From NCBI GenBank assembly GCA_903952205.1, contig CAJBEZ010000037.1:248001-312000 (forward strand): a DNA stretch of 64,000 bases. The letters are read 5' to 3'. The stretch is from an uncultured Desulfomonile sp. GTDB taxonomy: Bacteria > Desulfobacterota > Desulfomonilia > Desulfomonilales > Desulfomonilaceae. A program made the translations under genes and the position numbers. The stretch's first letter is position 1. Each line of letters begins with the position of its first letter. Shown piece after piece: positions 43,191 through 53,580 of this stretch. Below the pieces are notes generated by a model, which had not been told where the DNA came from, made no database searches, and was given only the letters and a program-made list of their open reading frames with translations.

Positions 43191-45779
43191 ATGGGAAACC
43201 CTGGCGCGCGTAGCCGGAAGAAAACCCGAAAATGGGTCCTTATAGCCGATAAAATAGCGGACAAAGCCATTACTATAGGTGGCGTTCTGGTTATAGCGGC
43301 TGTAATGACTATGACCGTCTATCTGATTTATGTAGTTGTGCCGTTATTTAAAGGAGGAGAGGTTCTTTCAGTCAAACAATATAATGAGCCAATTGACCCT
43401 TCGGACATAGTTAATTTGACTCTTGATGAACACGGAGCACTTGCGGTCGCTGTTTCGAAAACAGGGAAAGTGGACATTTGGCATGCGGGAACCGGGACTC
43501 CATTAAAGAGTCTTTATTTTGATTTTGGCGCCAAACATCTTACATCCGTTGGTAAGACCATCGATAACAATAGTATCGCGTTTGGTTTTTCTGATGGGAC
43601 TTTGAGACTGGCAGAGATTGTGTTCAGAAATGACATAATTTCCGAGGATAGCGCGCCCCAAGGTCTCAGTGGACTTGATGATCAGGATAAGACCGACGGT
43701 GACACAATCTTCTCAAAAATCCCGGGTAAGGGTTTGAGAAAAGTTGACGTTGAATTGAACCTGCAGCCCGAGATAAGAGTTTCGGAATCCGGGCGGCCAA
43801 TAGTGGCCTTAGGTTATCGTTTAGTTGAATTCGGAGACAGGCCAAAGAGTTATCTCGCCGTGGCCGATTCTTCCGGAGAGACTCATTTCATATCTACTGA
43901 AACGAAGTCCAACATGCTGACGGGGGCTAAGACCACCGAAGTCAACAAATCTGCGTTACCGTTGCCCGGCAAAAAAGTGGAATTCAAGTTTGCCGTCATA
44001 AATGATATGGGCGACCAAATAATGCTCGCTGATAAACAGGGGCGGGTCTTTCGATATGATGTGAGAAACGAGTCTGAACCCAAGCTCGCAGAGGTTCTAG
44101 ACCTGCTTCCTGCTGACCGTGAGCTTACGGTATTCGACACGCTGCTTGGAGGAAGATCCATAGTTGTGGGAGACTCCCTGGGAGGTTTGTCAATATATTT
44201 TCTAATCAGGAGAGACGACGCCCAATCAACCGATGGCCTCACCATGGTTCGCACAAGGGAATTCGCTCCCCTGGATTCCTCTGTCACAGGGTTTAGCGCA
44301 AGCCAGAATGGAAAATCCTTTGCCACTCTTGATTCTAATGGGTCCATCTGGCTGATACACGGTATCAGTCAGAAAATACTTTTGAAATTGGGTGGTACGA
44401 CTATATTTGCGAGGAAAATAGCTCTTTCCCCTCGTCTTGAAAGTCTGGTGGCAATAGGTAATGATGGCCATGTTGGTTTCTGGAAACTATCCGTTCCCCA
44501 TCCTGAAATCTCTTGGCGAACACTATTTGGAAAGGTTTGGTACGAAGGCTACCCCAGTCCTTCTTTTACATGGCAGTCCACAGGAGCTACCGATGCCTTC
44601 GAACCTAAGTTATCTCTCGTTCCTCTTATTTTCGGAACACTGAAGGCAACCTTTTATTCACTTTTGTTCGCAGCCCCGCTCGCTCTGCTGGCGGCTATAT
44701 ACACGTCGGAATTTGTGCCAAAAAACGTCCATGGCAAAATAAAGCCTATAATGGAAATAATGGCTTCACTTCCGTCCGTAGTGCTTGGATTTGTGGCGGC
44801 TCTAGTGTTGGCTCCAATCGTGGAGTCATGGATAGGGGCTGTAATACTTGCCTTTGTTGTGGCGCCGATGAGTTTGGTAGCCTCAGCCTACTTATGGCAG
44901 TTGATCCCCGTGCGTGTCACACTCAGGCTCGAAGGCCTCCCCAAATTGATTTTAATGGGTTTGGCCGTGTGTCTTGGGTTAAGCGCCGCTTATTTTTTAG
45001 GACCGGAATTTGAGAAACTATTTTTTAATGGGGATCTGAAGACCTGGTTAAACACGAATCAGGGAAGCAGTCAGCCTTTGCTGTTTCTGTTGGCCCTGCC
45101 TGTCGCCGGTGTGGGGCTGACCTACGCCATATCCAGGACAATAGGCACGAGACTAAATATCTGGCTTAGATCATTCAGAGATCCTTACGGTCCGCTTCTG
45201 GACATGCTTCGTTGGCTGGCGGTTGTCCTGGCTACAATAGTTATATCCTATTTGAGTTCTTTCCTGCTGTCCTGGTTGGGGCTGGATCCCAGGGGATCGA
45301 TCTTCGGGACCTATATCCAGCGCAATACTCTGGTGGTAGGTTTTGCAATGGGGTTTGCCGTAATACCGATTATTTATACGTTGGCCGAGGACGCTCTGGC
45401 AGCGGTTCCTGACCAACTGAGGTCAGCCAGTCTCGGATGTGGCGCTACCAACTGGCAGACTGCGATGTGGGTTGTATTGCCAACAGCCATAAGCGGAGTA
45501 TTTTCCGCCATAATGATAGGAATGGGGCGAGCTGTCGGGGAGACAATGATTGTGGTGATGGCGACAGGTAACACACCTGTGCTGGATCTGAACATATTCA
45601 GTGGCTTACGGGCTTTGTCGGCCAATATTGCCGTCGAACTCCCAGAGGCTCCAAAAGACGGAACATTGTATCGCACCCTCTTTATGACCGGTCTTGTGCT
45701 TTTTGCAATGACTTTCTTTATCAACACTTTGGCTGAAATAGTTAGGCAGCGTTTCCGCAAGAAAGCGCTTAAACTTTAG
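43191..45779 (+). CDS. pstC: Phosphate ABC transporter permease PstC, long form with extra periplasmic domain
   Basis: 862 residues, over twice the size of E. coli PstC. One N-terminal span, then about 420 residues of beta-rich sequence resembling WD-like repeats (for example GALAVAVSKTGKVDIWHAG, SFATLDSNGSIWLIHG). From about residue 476 it is a PstC permease, with EIMASLPSVVLGFVAALV and GMGRAVGETMIVVMATG. The long form is known in several proteobacteria; the extra domain may sense or present substrate at the periplasmic face. A large gene placed canonically between pstS and pstA. Confidence 0.93.
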   Translation: MGNPGARSRKKTRKWVLIADKIADKAITIGGVLVIAAVMTMTVYLIYVVVPLFKGGEVLSVKQYNEPIDPSDIVNLTLDEHGALAVAVSKTGKVDIWHAGTGTPLKSLYFDFGAKHLTSVGKTIDNNSIAFGFSDGTLRLAEIVFRNDIISEDSAPQGLSGLDDQDKTDGDTIFSKIPGKGLRKVDVELNLQPEIRVSESGRPIVALGYRLVEFGDRPKSYLAVADSSGETHFISTETKSNMLTGAKTTEVNKSALPLPGKKVEFKFAVINDMGDQIMLADKQGRVFRYDVRNESEPKLAEVLDLLPADRELTVFDTLLGGRSIVVGDSLGGLSIYFLIRRDDAQSTDGLTMVRTREFAPLDSSVTGFSASQNGKSFATLDSNGSIWLIHGISQKILLKLGGTTIFARKIALSPRLESLVAIGNDGHVGFWKLSVPHPEISWRTLFGKVWYEGYPSPSFTWQSTGATDAFEPKLSLVPLIFGTLKATFYSLLFAAPLALLAAIYTSEFVPKNVHGKIKPIMEIMASLPSVVLGFVAALVLAPIVESWIGAVILAFVVAPMSLVASAYLWQLIPVRVTLRLEGLPKLILMGLAVCLGLSAAYFLGPEFEKLFFNGDLKTWLNTNQGSSQPLLFLLALPVAGVGLTYAISRTIGTRLNIWLRSFRDPYGPLLDMLRWLAVVLATIVISYLSSFLLSWLGLDPRGSIFGTYIQRNTLVVGFAMGFAVIPIIYTLAEDALAAVPDQLRSASLGCGATNWQTAMWVVLPTAISGVFSAIMIGMGRAVGETMIVVMATGNTPVLDLNIFSGLRALSANIAVELPEAPKDGTLYRTLFMTGLVLFAMTFFINTLAEIVRQRFRKKALKL

Positions 45780-45788
45780 GACTGATCC

Positions 45789-47501
45789 GTGAACAAAGAC
45801 AACAATCGACCAAACGAAAACCGAAAACGCTCCACTGATTTTAAGGCTAGAGGTGAGCCGGCCTTATGGTTACTGGGAGGAACATTGACCATAGGTCTCT
45901 TGATGATTTTTGGTTTTCTCACTCTCATAATTTATAATGGGTTGTCAACTTTCTATCCCAGACCTATTGAAGTATTGCGACTGGCGGATGGATCGAAAAT
46001 TGCCGGAGAGTTTATCAGGTCGGAAAAGTTCAAACCTGAACCGGACAAAATTGCTTCACTTCCTGAAGCCGCTAAAAAGGAACTGGCGGACAATAAAGGC
46101 TATTTAAAGAGACTGCTTTTCAAGACAGGCAATTTTGATCTTTATCATGAAGACTACAAATGGGCGCCGGACTTCGAAATAGTTGAACGCTCGCGACCGG
46201 AAGACATGATTTATGTGAAGAGAATTGAGTGGGGGCCGTTCATTGGTAAGATAGTTTCCCTGGATATGGATGGAACCACCGTGGGGGTTTCAAATTTGTC
46301 TTTGGCCGAACTTAAAGAGGCGCATCGAGAAGCCGAAAAACGTCGGCGCAGGATTCAGGAAATAGAGCGTGGGCAACTTGCGGCCGTCAATTATTATATG
46401 GACAGGAACCGCCTTGCCTTGAGAAAAGTCGAATTGAAGCAAGGCAAAGAAAGCCAAGCTTACGTTAATGCTTCGGAGAATTTTAAAACCGAACAGGAAA
46501 AGCTCGAGAAAAGATACAACGAATTATCCAATGAAGCTGCTTCCCTAAGACAGGTCGATTCCAAATATACCATCACTCTGGTGGATGTAGCGGGCAAGGA
46601 AAAAACCAATAAGATTTCGGATATCGTCGAATTCTACCCGACTAACCAGCTCTCTTTAGGACAAAAAATTAAAATCTATTTGGCCGGATGGTCGGAGTTT
46701 TTGACTGAGGAACCAAGGGAGGCAAACACAGAAGGGGGTGTGCTGCCAGCCATTTTTGGAACTTTCTGCATGACAGTTCTGATGTCCATTTTCGTTGCGC
46801 CATTTGGGGTGGTGGCAGCCCTGTATTTGCGAGAATATGCGAAGCAGGGGCAGTTGGTGTCGGTCATAAGGATATGCGTCAATAACCTTGCGGGTGTGCC
46901 ATCAATCGTTTATGGGGTCTTTGGCCTCGGATTTTTTGCCTATGTTTTCGGGGTGAGCATCGACGAGTTGTTTTTTCCGGAAAGGTTTCCTAATCCGACT
47001 TTTGGAACGGGTGGTATACTTTGGGCTTCTCTGACGCTCGCCCTTTTGACTGTGCCAGTGGTTATAGTAGCCACAGAAGAGTCCCTGGCCGCTGTTCCTC
47101 AATCCATGCGGGAGGGCTCACTGGCTTGCGGCGCATCCAAATGGCAGACCATAAAACGTATCGTATTGCCGAGGGCAATGCCTGGGGTCATGACGGGACT
47201 AATCCTTGCCATGGCGAGAGGGGCTGGTGAGGTAGCTCCACTAATGCTTGTGGGTGTTGTTAAGATGGCGCCTGAACTGCCTATTGACTCGTTTTATCCC
47301 TACGTCCATCTGGAACGGAGTTTTATGCATCTTGGATTCCACATTTTTGACCTGGCTTTTCAGTCTCGAAATTCTGAAGCAGCTATACCCATGGTCTTTG
47401 TGACGACTTTATTATTGATTACCCTGGTTTTTGTAATGAACATCGTTTCGATCATTGTCAGAAACCGTTTGAAGAGAAAATTCTTCGCTGGGCATTTCTA
47501 G
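45789..47501 (+). CDS. pstA: Phosphate ABC transporter permease PstA, long form
   Basis: 570 residues. An N-terminal span, then about 250 residues containing a coiled coil ([17 protein letters not shown] region), then from about residue 317 the permease domain with [19 protein letters not shown] and [16 protein letters not shown]. It partners the long PstC; both carry matching N-terminal extensions, suggesting the two extra domains contact each other. It starts 9 bp after pstC. Confidence 0.93.
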   Translation: MNKDNNRPNENRKRSTDFKARGEPALWLLGGTLTIGLLMIFGFLTLIIYNGLSTFYPRPIEVLRLADGSKIAGEFIRSEKFKPEPDKIASLPEAAKKELADNKGYLKRLLFKTGNFDLYHEDYKWAPDFEIVERSRPEDMIYVKRIEWGPFIGKIVSLDMDGTTVGVSNLSLAELKEAHREAEKRRRRIQEIERGQLAAVNYYMDRNRLALRKVELKQGKESQAYVNASENFKTEQEKLEKRYNELSNEAASLRQVDSKYTITLVDVAGKEKTNKISDIVEFYPTNQLSLGQKIKIYLAGWSEFLTEEPREANTEGGVLPAIFGTFCMTVLMSIFVAPFGVVAALYLREYAKQGQLVSVIRICVNNLAGVPSIVYGVFGLGFFAYVFGVSIDELFFPERFPNPTFGTGGILWASLTLALLTVPVVIVATEESLAAVPQSMREGSLACGASKWQTIKRIVLPRAMPGVMTGLILAMARGAGEVAPLMLVGVVKMAPELPIDSFYPYVHLERSFMHLGFHIFDLAFQSRNSEAAIPMVFVTTLLLITLVFVMNIVSIIVRNRLKRKFFAGHF

Positions 47502-47511
47502 GAGATATTGG

Positions 47512-48324
47512 ATGATGTCTAAATCCGAAGCGCTTGACGCGACAGTGTATCATGAAAGGAGGGGAGCCCAGGGAAGACTGCTCGAAATCGAGAACTTCAA
47601 TTTGTGGTACGTAAAGAGTCAGGCTCTATTCAACATCAACATGTCGATAGAACGGGGCCTGGTCACTGCGCTGATTGGCCCCTCCGGTTGTGGGAAGTCT
47701 ACTTTGTTGAGGTCCGTCAACCGTATGAATGATTTGATAGATGGCCTTAGCATCAAGGGGAAGATCATTCTCGACGGAGATGACATTTACAATCCCGGAT
47801 TAGACGTCATAGCGCTTAGAAAAACAATGGGAATGGTTTTTCAGAAACCTAACCCTTTTCCAATGACAATCCTGGAAAACGTGGCTTATCCAATGCGAGT
47901 CGATGGTGTGAGAGACAGAACCATTATTGAACAGTCCGTGGAGCGAGCCCTGAAAAACTCAGCTTTGTGGGACGAGGTAAAAGACAGATTGAAAGAAAAT
48001 GCGCTAGGCTTGTCCGGAGGCCAGCAACAACGTCTGTGTATTGCCAGGGCGATAGTCGGGGAACCTGAAGTGCTTTTAATGGATGAACCATGTTCCGCTC
48101 TTGATCCAGTCGCAACCGCAAAGATAGAAGACTTAATTGATGAACTAAAGGGCGACTATTCAATTGTAATAGTGACTCATAACATGCAGCAGGCTGCCAG
48201 GGTTTCCGACAACACGGCATTCATGTATCTTGGGAAACTCATCGAATACGGGGAGACTACAGCAATGTTTACAAGACCAAAAGTGAACAAGACCATGGAC
48301 TACGTTACAGGTCGTTTTGGTTAA
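47512..48324 (+). CDS. pstB: Phosphate ABC transporter ATP-binding protein
   Basis: 270 residues. Walker [10 protein letters not shown], signature [15 protein letters not shown], Walker [14 protein letters not shown], and the PstB-specific [19 protein letters not shown]. It powers phosphate uptake through PstCA. Two adjacent ATGs (47512, 47515) are possible starts behind GGAG. Confidence 0.97.
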   Translation: MMSKSEALDATVYHERRGAQGRLLEIENFNLWYVKSQALFNINMSIERGLVTALIGPSGCGKSTLLRSVNRMNDLIDGLSIKGKIILDGDDIYNPGLDVIALRKTMGMVFQKPNPFPMTILENVAYPMRVDGVRDRTIIEQSVERALKNSALWDEVKDRLKENALGLSGGQQQRLCIARAIVGEPEVLLMDEPCSALDPVATAKIEDLIDELKGDYSIVIVTHNMQQAARVSDNTAFMYLGKLIEYGETTAMFTRPKVNKTMDYVTGRFG

Positions 48325-48485
48325 ATTTAATTAGTAGCGGTCTATGAATTGTGGGATCCGACTGAATTTGTGAGAGGCAATTGCGTTTTTCAAAACAAGT
48401 TGTGAACAATTCCAGACTAATGAGCATGTCCGGAGACTGTTTTGACGAATTCTCTTGATCTGCTTTTAATCTCGGGGAAAAGAAA

Positions 48486-49157
48486 ATGGTTCGCAGACCT
48501 AGAGTAAGACTTCAACGAAAAATTGAGAAACTTAAAAACGATCTTCTCGCTATGGCCGCTACGGTTAAGGAAAGACTGACAATGTCTATCCAGGCTATTC
48601 GGGATCGAGACAGGGAACTTGCGACTACCGTCATCGACGGGGATTCCGAAATCAATCGCAGTGAATTGGAGATTGAGGAAGGTTGCCTGGAAGTCTTGGC
48701 CCTACACCAGCCCGTGGCCATGGATTTGCGACTAATAACAGGGGTTTTCAAGATCGTCAACCAACTCGAACGCATTGGTGATTTAGCCGTGAATATCGCC
48801 GAGACAGCAATTTTAATGGCCTCTGAAGAACCGTTGGACGTGCCATCAGAATATTTCGTTATGGCCGAAAAGACCCAGGCCATGCTGAGCAAGGCTCTGG
48901 CGGCATTCACAAAAATGGACGAGGAAATGGCTGTCGAGATCCTCTCGGATGACGACGAAGTCGACATGATGAAGCATAAATTGCACAGCAACCTTGAAGA
49001 GCGACTCACGCAAGAAATAGAAAGGCGCCGAGTCTTAATTCATCTGTTTCTGGTTTCGCGTCATCTCGAACGGATAGCGGACCATGCCACGAATATAGCG
49101 GAGGATGTCATATACATGGTAACTGGTGAGTTGGTCGGCTATGATTACAACCCATAG
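48486..49157 (+). CDS. phoU: PhoU, phosphate-signalling regulator
   Basis: 223 residues, all-helical with two PhoU repeats. The family signatures EEGCLEVLALHQPVAMDLR and HLERIADHATNIAEDVIYM (DxxNxxE-type metal sites) are clear. PhoU dampens the phosphate-starvation two-component system and the Pst transporter. It closes the pst operon, 161 bp after pstB. No phoBR genes are in the window. Confidence 0.95.
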   Translation: MVRRPRVRLQRKIEKLKNDLLAMAATVKERLTMSIQAIRDRDRELATTVIDGDSEINRSELEIEEGCLEVLALHQPVAMDLRLITGVFKIVNQLERIGDLAVNIAETAILMASEEPLDVPSEYFVMAEKTQAMLSKALAAFTKMDEEMAVEILSDDDEVDMMKHKLHSNLEERLTQEIERRRVLIHLFLVSRHLERIADHATNIAEDVIYMVTGELVGYDYNP

Positions 49158-49302
49158 TTTCCAGTCTATTGGAACGCAAAAAGCCAAGCCATGATCTTCT
49201 GATTTGAGGGAATTTTAGAAGACCATGTTAAGGCAGTGGAAGAACGCGTTTACACAAAATCCCTCACATGCCAACAGGTTTCGCCACGAATCTCATCCAG
49301 AA

Positions 49303-49851
49303 TCATTTCTTTATTTCTTCCCACGCTGCGTCGACAGCGCGGTCGACCTTGTTACCGGTTTTTTGCATCGTATCCCAGACCACATCCCACTGGGATTTGA
49401 CGGATGACGCCATGTAGCCTATCTGATCCTGAGCGTATTTTACCTGATTCTCGCCAACTCTACCGAACGATGTCCACTGCTTGTCAAGCGTCTCTGCGGC
49501 CTGGTCTACGCAAAGATCGAAGGTTTCTTTACTGACCGTTCCCAGAGCGGCGAGGCGATTTTTCAGTTCATTAAAAAACGCGTCCCAATCGAGGCCCTTC
49601 TCCTGAATCAGGAGGTCCCAGGACTGCTTAATCTTATCAGCCGCCCTGTCTATGTCATCCACCGCCATCTTGCCGGACTGTTTCATGGTTCGGGACACTT
49701 GATCAACCGCGGTGTAAAATTCTTCCCGTGAAGCTCCCCAACTCTTTGTAAGGAAAGCCCTCGCCTCACCCAACATAAATACGCCGATGGTACCAAGATT
49801 GTCGGTGAGTTCGACAACTGCTTCGCGCACTCCCTGATCGTTTTTGTTCAT
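49303..49851 (-). CDS. Hypothetical all-helical protein, 182 residues
   Basis: Not recognised. Strong ribosome site (AAAGGAG). The sequence is amphipathic-helical throughout with internal repetition of a pattern like DxVxxTxKQSxxxxxDDIDRAADKIKQSWD, recurring as DQAAETLDKQWT and DKAVDAAWEEIKK-like segments, so it may form a helical bundle or coiled-coil. No signal peptide or membrane span. Convergent with phoU, divergent from a DUF433 antitoxin gene. Confidence 0.65.
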   Translation of the reverse strand: MNKNDQGVREAVVELTDNLGTIGVFMLGEARAFLTKSWGASREEFYTAVDQVSRTMKQSGKMAVDDIDRAADKIKQSWDLLIQEKGLDWDAFFNELKNRLAALGTVSKETFDLCVDQAAETLDKQWTSFGRVGENQVKYAQDQIGYMASSVKSQWDVVWDTMQKTGNKVDRAVDAAWEEIKK

Positions 49852-50020
49852 AGCTACTCCTTTATTTTATTAATTAGAGTCAAGTTAGAATATTAATGTT
49901 TCCGCGGTTAAAGACTTTTGAGCGCTATTGTTCGGACTGATTGAAAACAGTTCTCCTATAAAATTAAAAACTGTCCCTAAAAGACGCCGCTGTTGTTCAA
50001 TACGAATAGGAGATAAAGCG

Positions 50021-50269
50021 ATGACAGAGCAAGAACTGCTCGAACGCATTGTGTTGAATCCCAAAGTGATGATGGGAAAACCGGTGATCAAGGGAACGCG
50101 TCTGACGGTAGAATATATACTAAATCTACTAGCTCACGGCGCTACAACTGCCGAGATTCTTGAAGAATACAAAGGACTCGTTCAGGAAGATATTCAGGCA
50201 TGTCTGCTGTTTGCGACAAACTCGTTGGCAAGCACGTCTTTCATGCCGTTGTTAGCGGAATCAGCATAA
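50021..50269 (+). CDS. DUF433 antitoxin-like protein
   Basis: 82 residues from ATG 50021 behind AGGAG. The sequence PKVMMGKPVIKGTRLTVEYIL is the hallmark of DUF433, a small DNA-binding family usually encoded immediately before a PIN-like DUF5615 toxin. The next ORF starts directly after the stop and carries only the beginning of such a toxin, so this looks like the surviving half of a toxin-antitoxin pair. A short inverted repeat (ACAGTT...AACTGT, about 49948-49975) upstream could be its operator. Confidence 0.85.
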   Translation: MTEQELLERIVLNPKVMMGKPVIKGTRLTVEYILNLLAHGATTAEILEEYKGLVQEDIQACLLFATNSLASTSFMPLLAESA

Positions 50270-50356
50270 ATGCGTTTCCTTGTGGACAACTACTTACACA
50301 AATTATCTGATAGGCTCACTCTGATTCGTCCAGAAGCGTTTTCCGCAAGAGTATAA
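50270..50356 (+). pseudogene. Remnant of DUF5615 PIN-like toxin
   Basis: The ATG follows the antitoxin stop with no gap. The first residues MRFLVDNYL match the start of DUF5615/PIN-like toxins, including the first catalytic Asp, but the frame ends after 28 residues, whereas such toxins have about 110. The remainder overlaps the 3' end of the opposite-strand gene at 50316 and has no toxin similarity. It is therefore a truncation, probably inactive. Confidence 0.65.
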
Positions 50357-50846
50357 ACTCTTGCACGAAGCTTTCATCAAAGTCCTTGACAATTTCTTCG
50401 CAGCAACTCTGGAGCTTTTCTGGAGGTCCCATCTTGATTTGATGCTCAAAGACGGAGCACAAGCCATCCAGGAGATCTGATATCATTTCCGCTTCGCTCT
50501 CGTCCAGCCCCTCAGATAAATCCCCCTTGAGCGATGGGAACAGTCCCGCAATAAAATATGAAATGGTATAGCCGACGCTGTTGTCAACTATGCCGATTGC
50601 GCTAATCCAGTAATGAGCTTCGTGATCTGTAATTGTTACTCCTTCCAGAGATTTCAGATAGTTTTTAAGGTAACCCTCGATTTTCTTTTTAGCGGCGCTT
50701 TTCCCGGTCACGCTCAATTTTATTCTAACCGAAGCCGGGAGTTCCGAAGGCTCAGTTAAAATTGGAAACTGCAACAGGTCGTCCACAGACTCCTGGGATG
50801 ATATTTTGTCAACACGCTTGCTGATGAGTCGATCACGTTTTTTCAT
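50316..50846 (-). CDS. Hypothetical protein, 176 residues
   Basis: Not recognised. I take ATG 50846 as start because AGGGGAAG lies just upstream; an ATG seven codons earlier would place that site inside the gene. Residues 1-25 are basic; the middle contains a possible short hydrophobic stretch (GYTISYFIAGLFPSLKG), and the C-terminal half is acidic and helical with three cysteines. No signal peptide. Its 3' end overlaps the toxin remnant, consistent with a junction created by deletion or insertion. Function unknown. Confidence 0.6.
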   Translation of the reverse strand: MKKRDRLISKRVDKISSQESVDDLLQFPILTEPSELPASVRIKLSVTGKSAAKKKIEGYLKNYLKSLEGVTITDHEAHYWISAIGIVDNSVGYTISYFIAGLFPSLKGDLSEGLDESEAEMISDLLDGLCSVFEHQIKMGPPEKLQSCCEEIVKDFDESFVQEFILLRKTLLDESE

Positions 50847-51009
50847 CGCTTCCCCTTGAACAGACAAACCTCATAACCTTCATGTTTAAGAAAGTAATAG
50901 CACTGTGGTGTCACCTGTTTCAACTGTAATCTCGATTCGCATTCCTGCTCCTCTAATTTGCTGTATACCAGAAATCCAGGCTGGATTACCGGCTTTCATG
51001 TAACTGAGA

Positions 51010-53049
51010 TTATGCGTCAATTATTCTTTTTCCCATCATGCCGTCCAGAATCTGCATTAAATTACGCTTTGCCTTATGTTTTCCCCTGATTCCAGCAATG
51101 AGGGTGTTCCACTCGTCAACGCGCCCAGTCTTCTCATATACATCCCGCATCTGTCTCAATTACATAGCCGCTACTTCATAAGCCGATGTTTTCACAAGGT
51201 TGATCTGATTCTCCGCTAATTTCCACCATATTTTCAATGATTCATCAGGGTGTGAATTCTTGACCGCCTCGGCGACCTGGGTGTCAAAGGAACTGCCAAG
51301 GTATGGAGTTTTCTTGGCTATCGCATACCATCGTAAGACCTCATGGGAATCCTTCTCATAAATTGATATTGCGATTAAAGGGCTAACATCGGGGAACTGT
51401 TGATACCTTGAAGCCTTATGCTCTATTGATATTTCGGGATTTGGAAGTGGCCACAACTTTATGTCTCGGCAGACTGCCTTATCCTTCCCATTTTTGGCCT
51501 TAACATCAGGTCTGACGCCTGTCTGCAGGAACGTCATGGCAGTTCCTTTGACTATCGGCCATGCGTGGACTGCTTCCGCTGCTTTCTCGAGGTTCTTGTA
51601 GGATTCCAACGATGGGTGGTTAAAGAATTCCATCGCCCGGTAAGCTGCAACCATGGAAAGCTCCTTGTCTTCTTCAGCCATTTTCCGCAATTTGTCTTCA
51701 AGCTGCCATGCGATTCCAGGGGCTTTGTCTATAGTGAGTTGGAAGCCCTCAACCGCAGTAGCTTTAGCTTCGACCCTCATGCCCGCTTCAAGCAGACGCT
51801 CAATGAGAAGAACATAACACTGGGTAATGGGGGCTTCACGTTTAAGTAAAGGAACTATCTCCTGTTTCCTCCCGGACAGTTCCAGGGCCGTGATTGCCCA
51901 ATCCACGATATGCCGACGCTTATAGTCTCCATGAAAGGTTTCGCTTTTGTTCGATACTGGTAAATTCCCGAGCCGGTTTAACAGGGTATTTGCCACCTCG
52001 CTCCAGGCATTATCGTCATATTGATTATCATCAAAATAATCTTTCGGGTCATCCAGTATCCCAAATTCATCTTCCAGAAAAGTCTCGATCATCCACAAAA
52101 TCTGTTCGGGAGAAGCTAGTGTCGATTTCTCCAACGCCCCAAAGATTACTTTCATGCATTCCGCAATCTGCTCGCCGGTTTCCCCTTCATCGTCCGATGA
52201 TTCCATTTGTTCATTGCCAAGATCCCAAAGGTCCTTGCCCAATTCAAGGACTTCATCGGCATGACCTGAACTCAGCAGCGACTCCAACCGGGTACGTATG
52301 TGAGAATAGTCGGGAATGTTGCCTTCCCCTGACCAGTGGTTCTGCCAGGCGGGTTCAGAAGACAATTGTTCTATTTCGGCACGGATTGATCTTACAATTT
52401 TGTGGGCTCTGCCGCTTTTCAGGTCTTCTTTTTCTTCAATCCGGTTCGCGATATCGGGATACTCTTCAATAAGATTGACAATGAATTCCAGCAATTGATC
52501 TTTGGTCATGTTTTCAAGCGTCCGGCGTGCCAGTGCTATTCTATTGTTGCCTCTCGTACGAACCGGACGAACTATGGTCTCGTCAAGATCTCCCTGTTCT
52601 TCAGATAGTCCGGGTGTTTCCTCGAATTATGGATCAATTTCATCCTCATCTTCATCATCCGAATACAAATCTGATATTCGGGGGTTCTTTTTGTCCCCGA
52701 TCACTTGAAGTCGTCGGTCACTCAACGAAGCTTCGGGGACATCCTGTTTTGCTTTTAGGGAGTCAAGATAGGCCAGAACCAGGGCGACGCAGTGTTTACA
52801 GGGGGTCCATGGATTTGGGCATGAGCAAATCCCGGACAGTTTTCCAGAGGAGTCCATGCCAACCATGGTCGCGTAAGGTTCTGTGCCGTCGACCCACGCA
52901 AGAATCCCTCTGTCCTTTGTCATGTTCAGTTCTCTAACCTGATTCTTGTAGGAATTCCCACGCGAAAGAGTTTTTGTTCCGGCCCAAATAGTTAAATCGT
53001 CCCATGTAAGCCGCTCAAAGCGTGATTCATTATTATCCACGACAAACAT
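51010..53049 (-). pseudogene. SWIM zinc-finger protein gene, interrupted by two in-frame TAA codons
   Basis: One continuous frame of 680 codons with two internal stops: TAA at 52629-52627 (codon 141) and TAA at 51162-51160 (codon 630). The N-terminal part has the SWIM zinc motif CSCPNPWTPCKH; after the first stop the frame stays open (39 codons, then the helical repeat part beginning MTKDQLLEFIVNLIEE). After the second it continues LRQMRDVYEKTGRVDEWNTL to a final TAA at 51012, the normal end of this family. Full SWIM proteins of this type are about 600-700 residues. Three pieces of one gene, not three genes. A GTG at 53040 fits the AAAGGAG site better than the ATG at 53049. Confidence 0.85.
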
Positions 53050-53223
53050 CTCCTTTTACCCGATGACAGCGCCACCATGACACATATTACTCTGGTTCAA
53101 TTTTACCTCGAAGACGCTGGGACAGTGATGACGTCCACCTTAAATGAGCGTATATCTAGAGGACAGGAAATGTCAAACCGGTCAGCTCCATAAAAACTGA
53201 GATGATGCTAAGGGCTAGTAAAT

Positions 53224-53580
53224 ATGAATGATTCATTACTTGAAAGAGACAAATTGAGTGACGAGGAATGGGAAAAGATATGTCGAAAGTGCGCAAAGTG
53301 CTGTTACGAGAAAATAGACATCGGGGATGGGCAAATCATTTACACGGATGTACCATGTGAGTATCTGGACACAGTCACAAGAATGTGCAAGATTTATGGT
53401 AAGCGCCATGAAATTGAACCGGACTGCATAAAATTGACGGAAAACTTTATTCGTCAAATAAACTGGATGCCCAGTAGTTGCGCTTACGTAGAGTATCTGA
53501 AACAGAAAGACACTCTACAGACGGTAAGGGCGGTTGAAAGCCCAAAGAAACGGAAACGGAGCAAGACAAGGAGAAAGTGA
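53224..53580 (+). CDS. YkgJ-family cysteine-cluster protein
   Basis: 118 residues with a CxxCxxCC motif (CRKCAKCCYEK, about residues 20-30) and further cysteines (PCEYLDTVTRMCKIYGKR, PDC, SSC) typical of the YkgJ/UPF0153 family, thought to bind zinc or iron. A basic tail of Lys/Arg ends the protein. It overlaps the hypB start by one base (TGATG), so the two are co-translated; a metal-handling link with HypB is possible but unproven. Confidence 0.85.
   Translation: MNDSLLERDKLSDEEWEKICRKCAKCCYEKIDIGDGQIIYTDVPCEYLDTVTRMCKIYGKRHEIEPDCIKLTENFIRQINWMPSSCAYVEYLKQKDTLQTVRAVESPKKRKRSKTRRK

Noticed and set aside
51010-53049. Recoding of TAA as a sense codon
   Set aside because: TAA is not a known Sec or Pyl codon, and many intact genes in the window end in TAA, so the two internal TAAs are better read as nonsense mutations.
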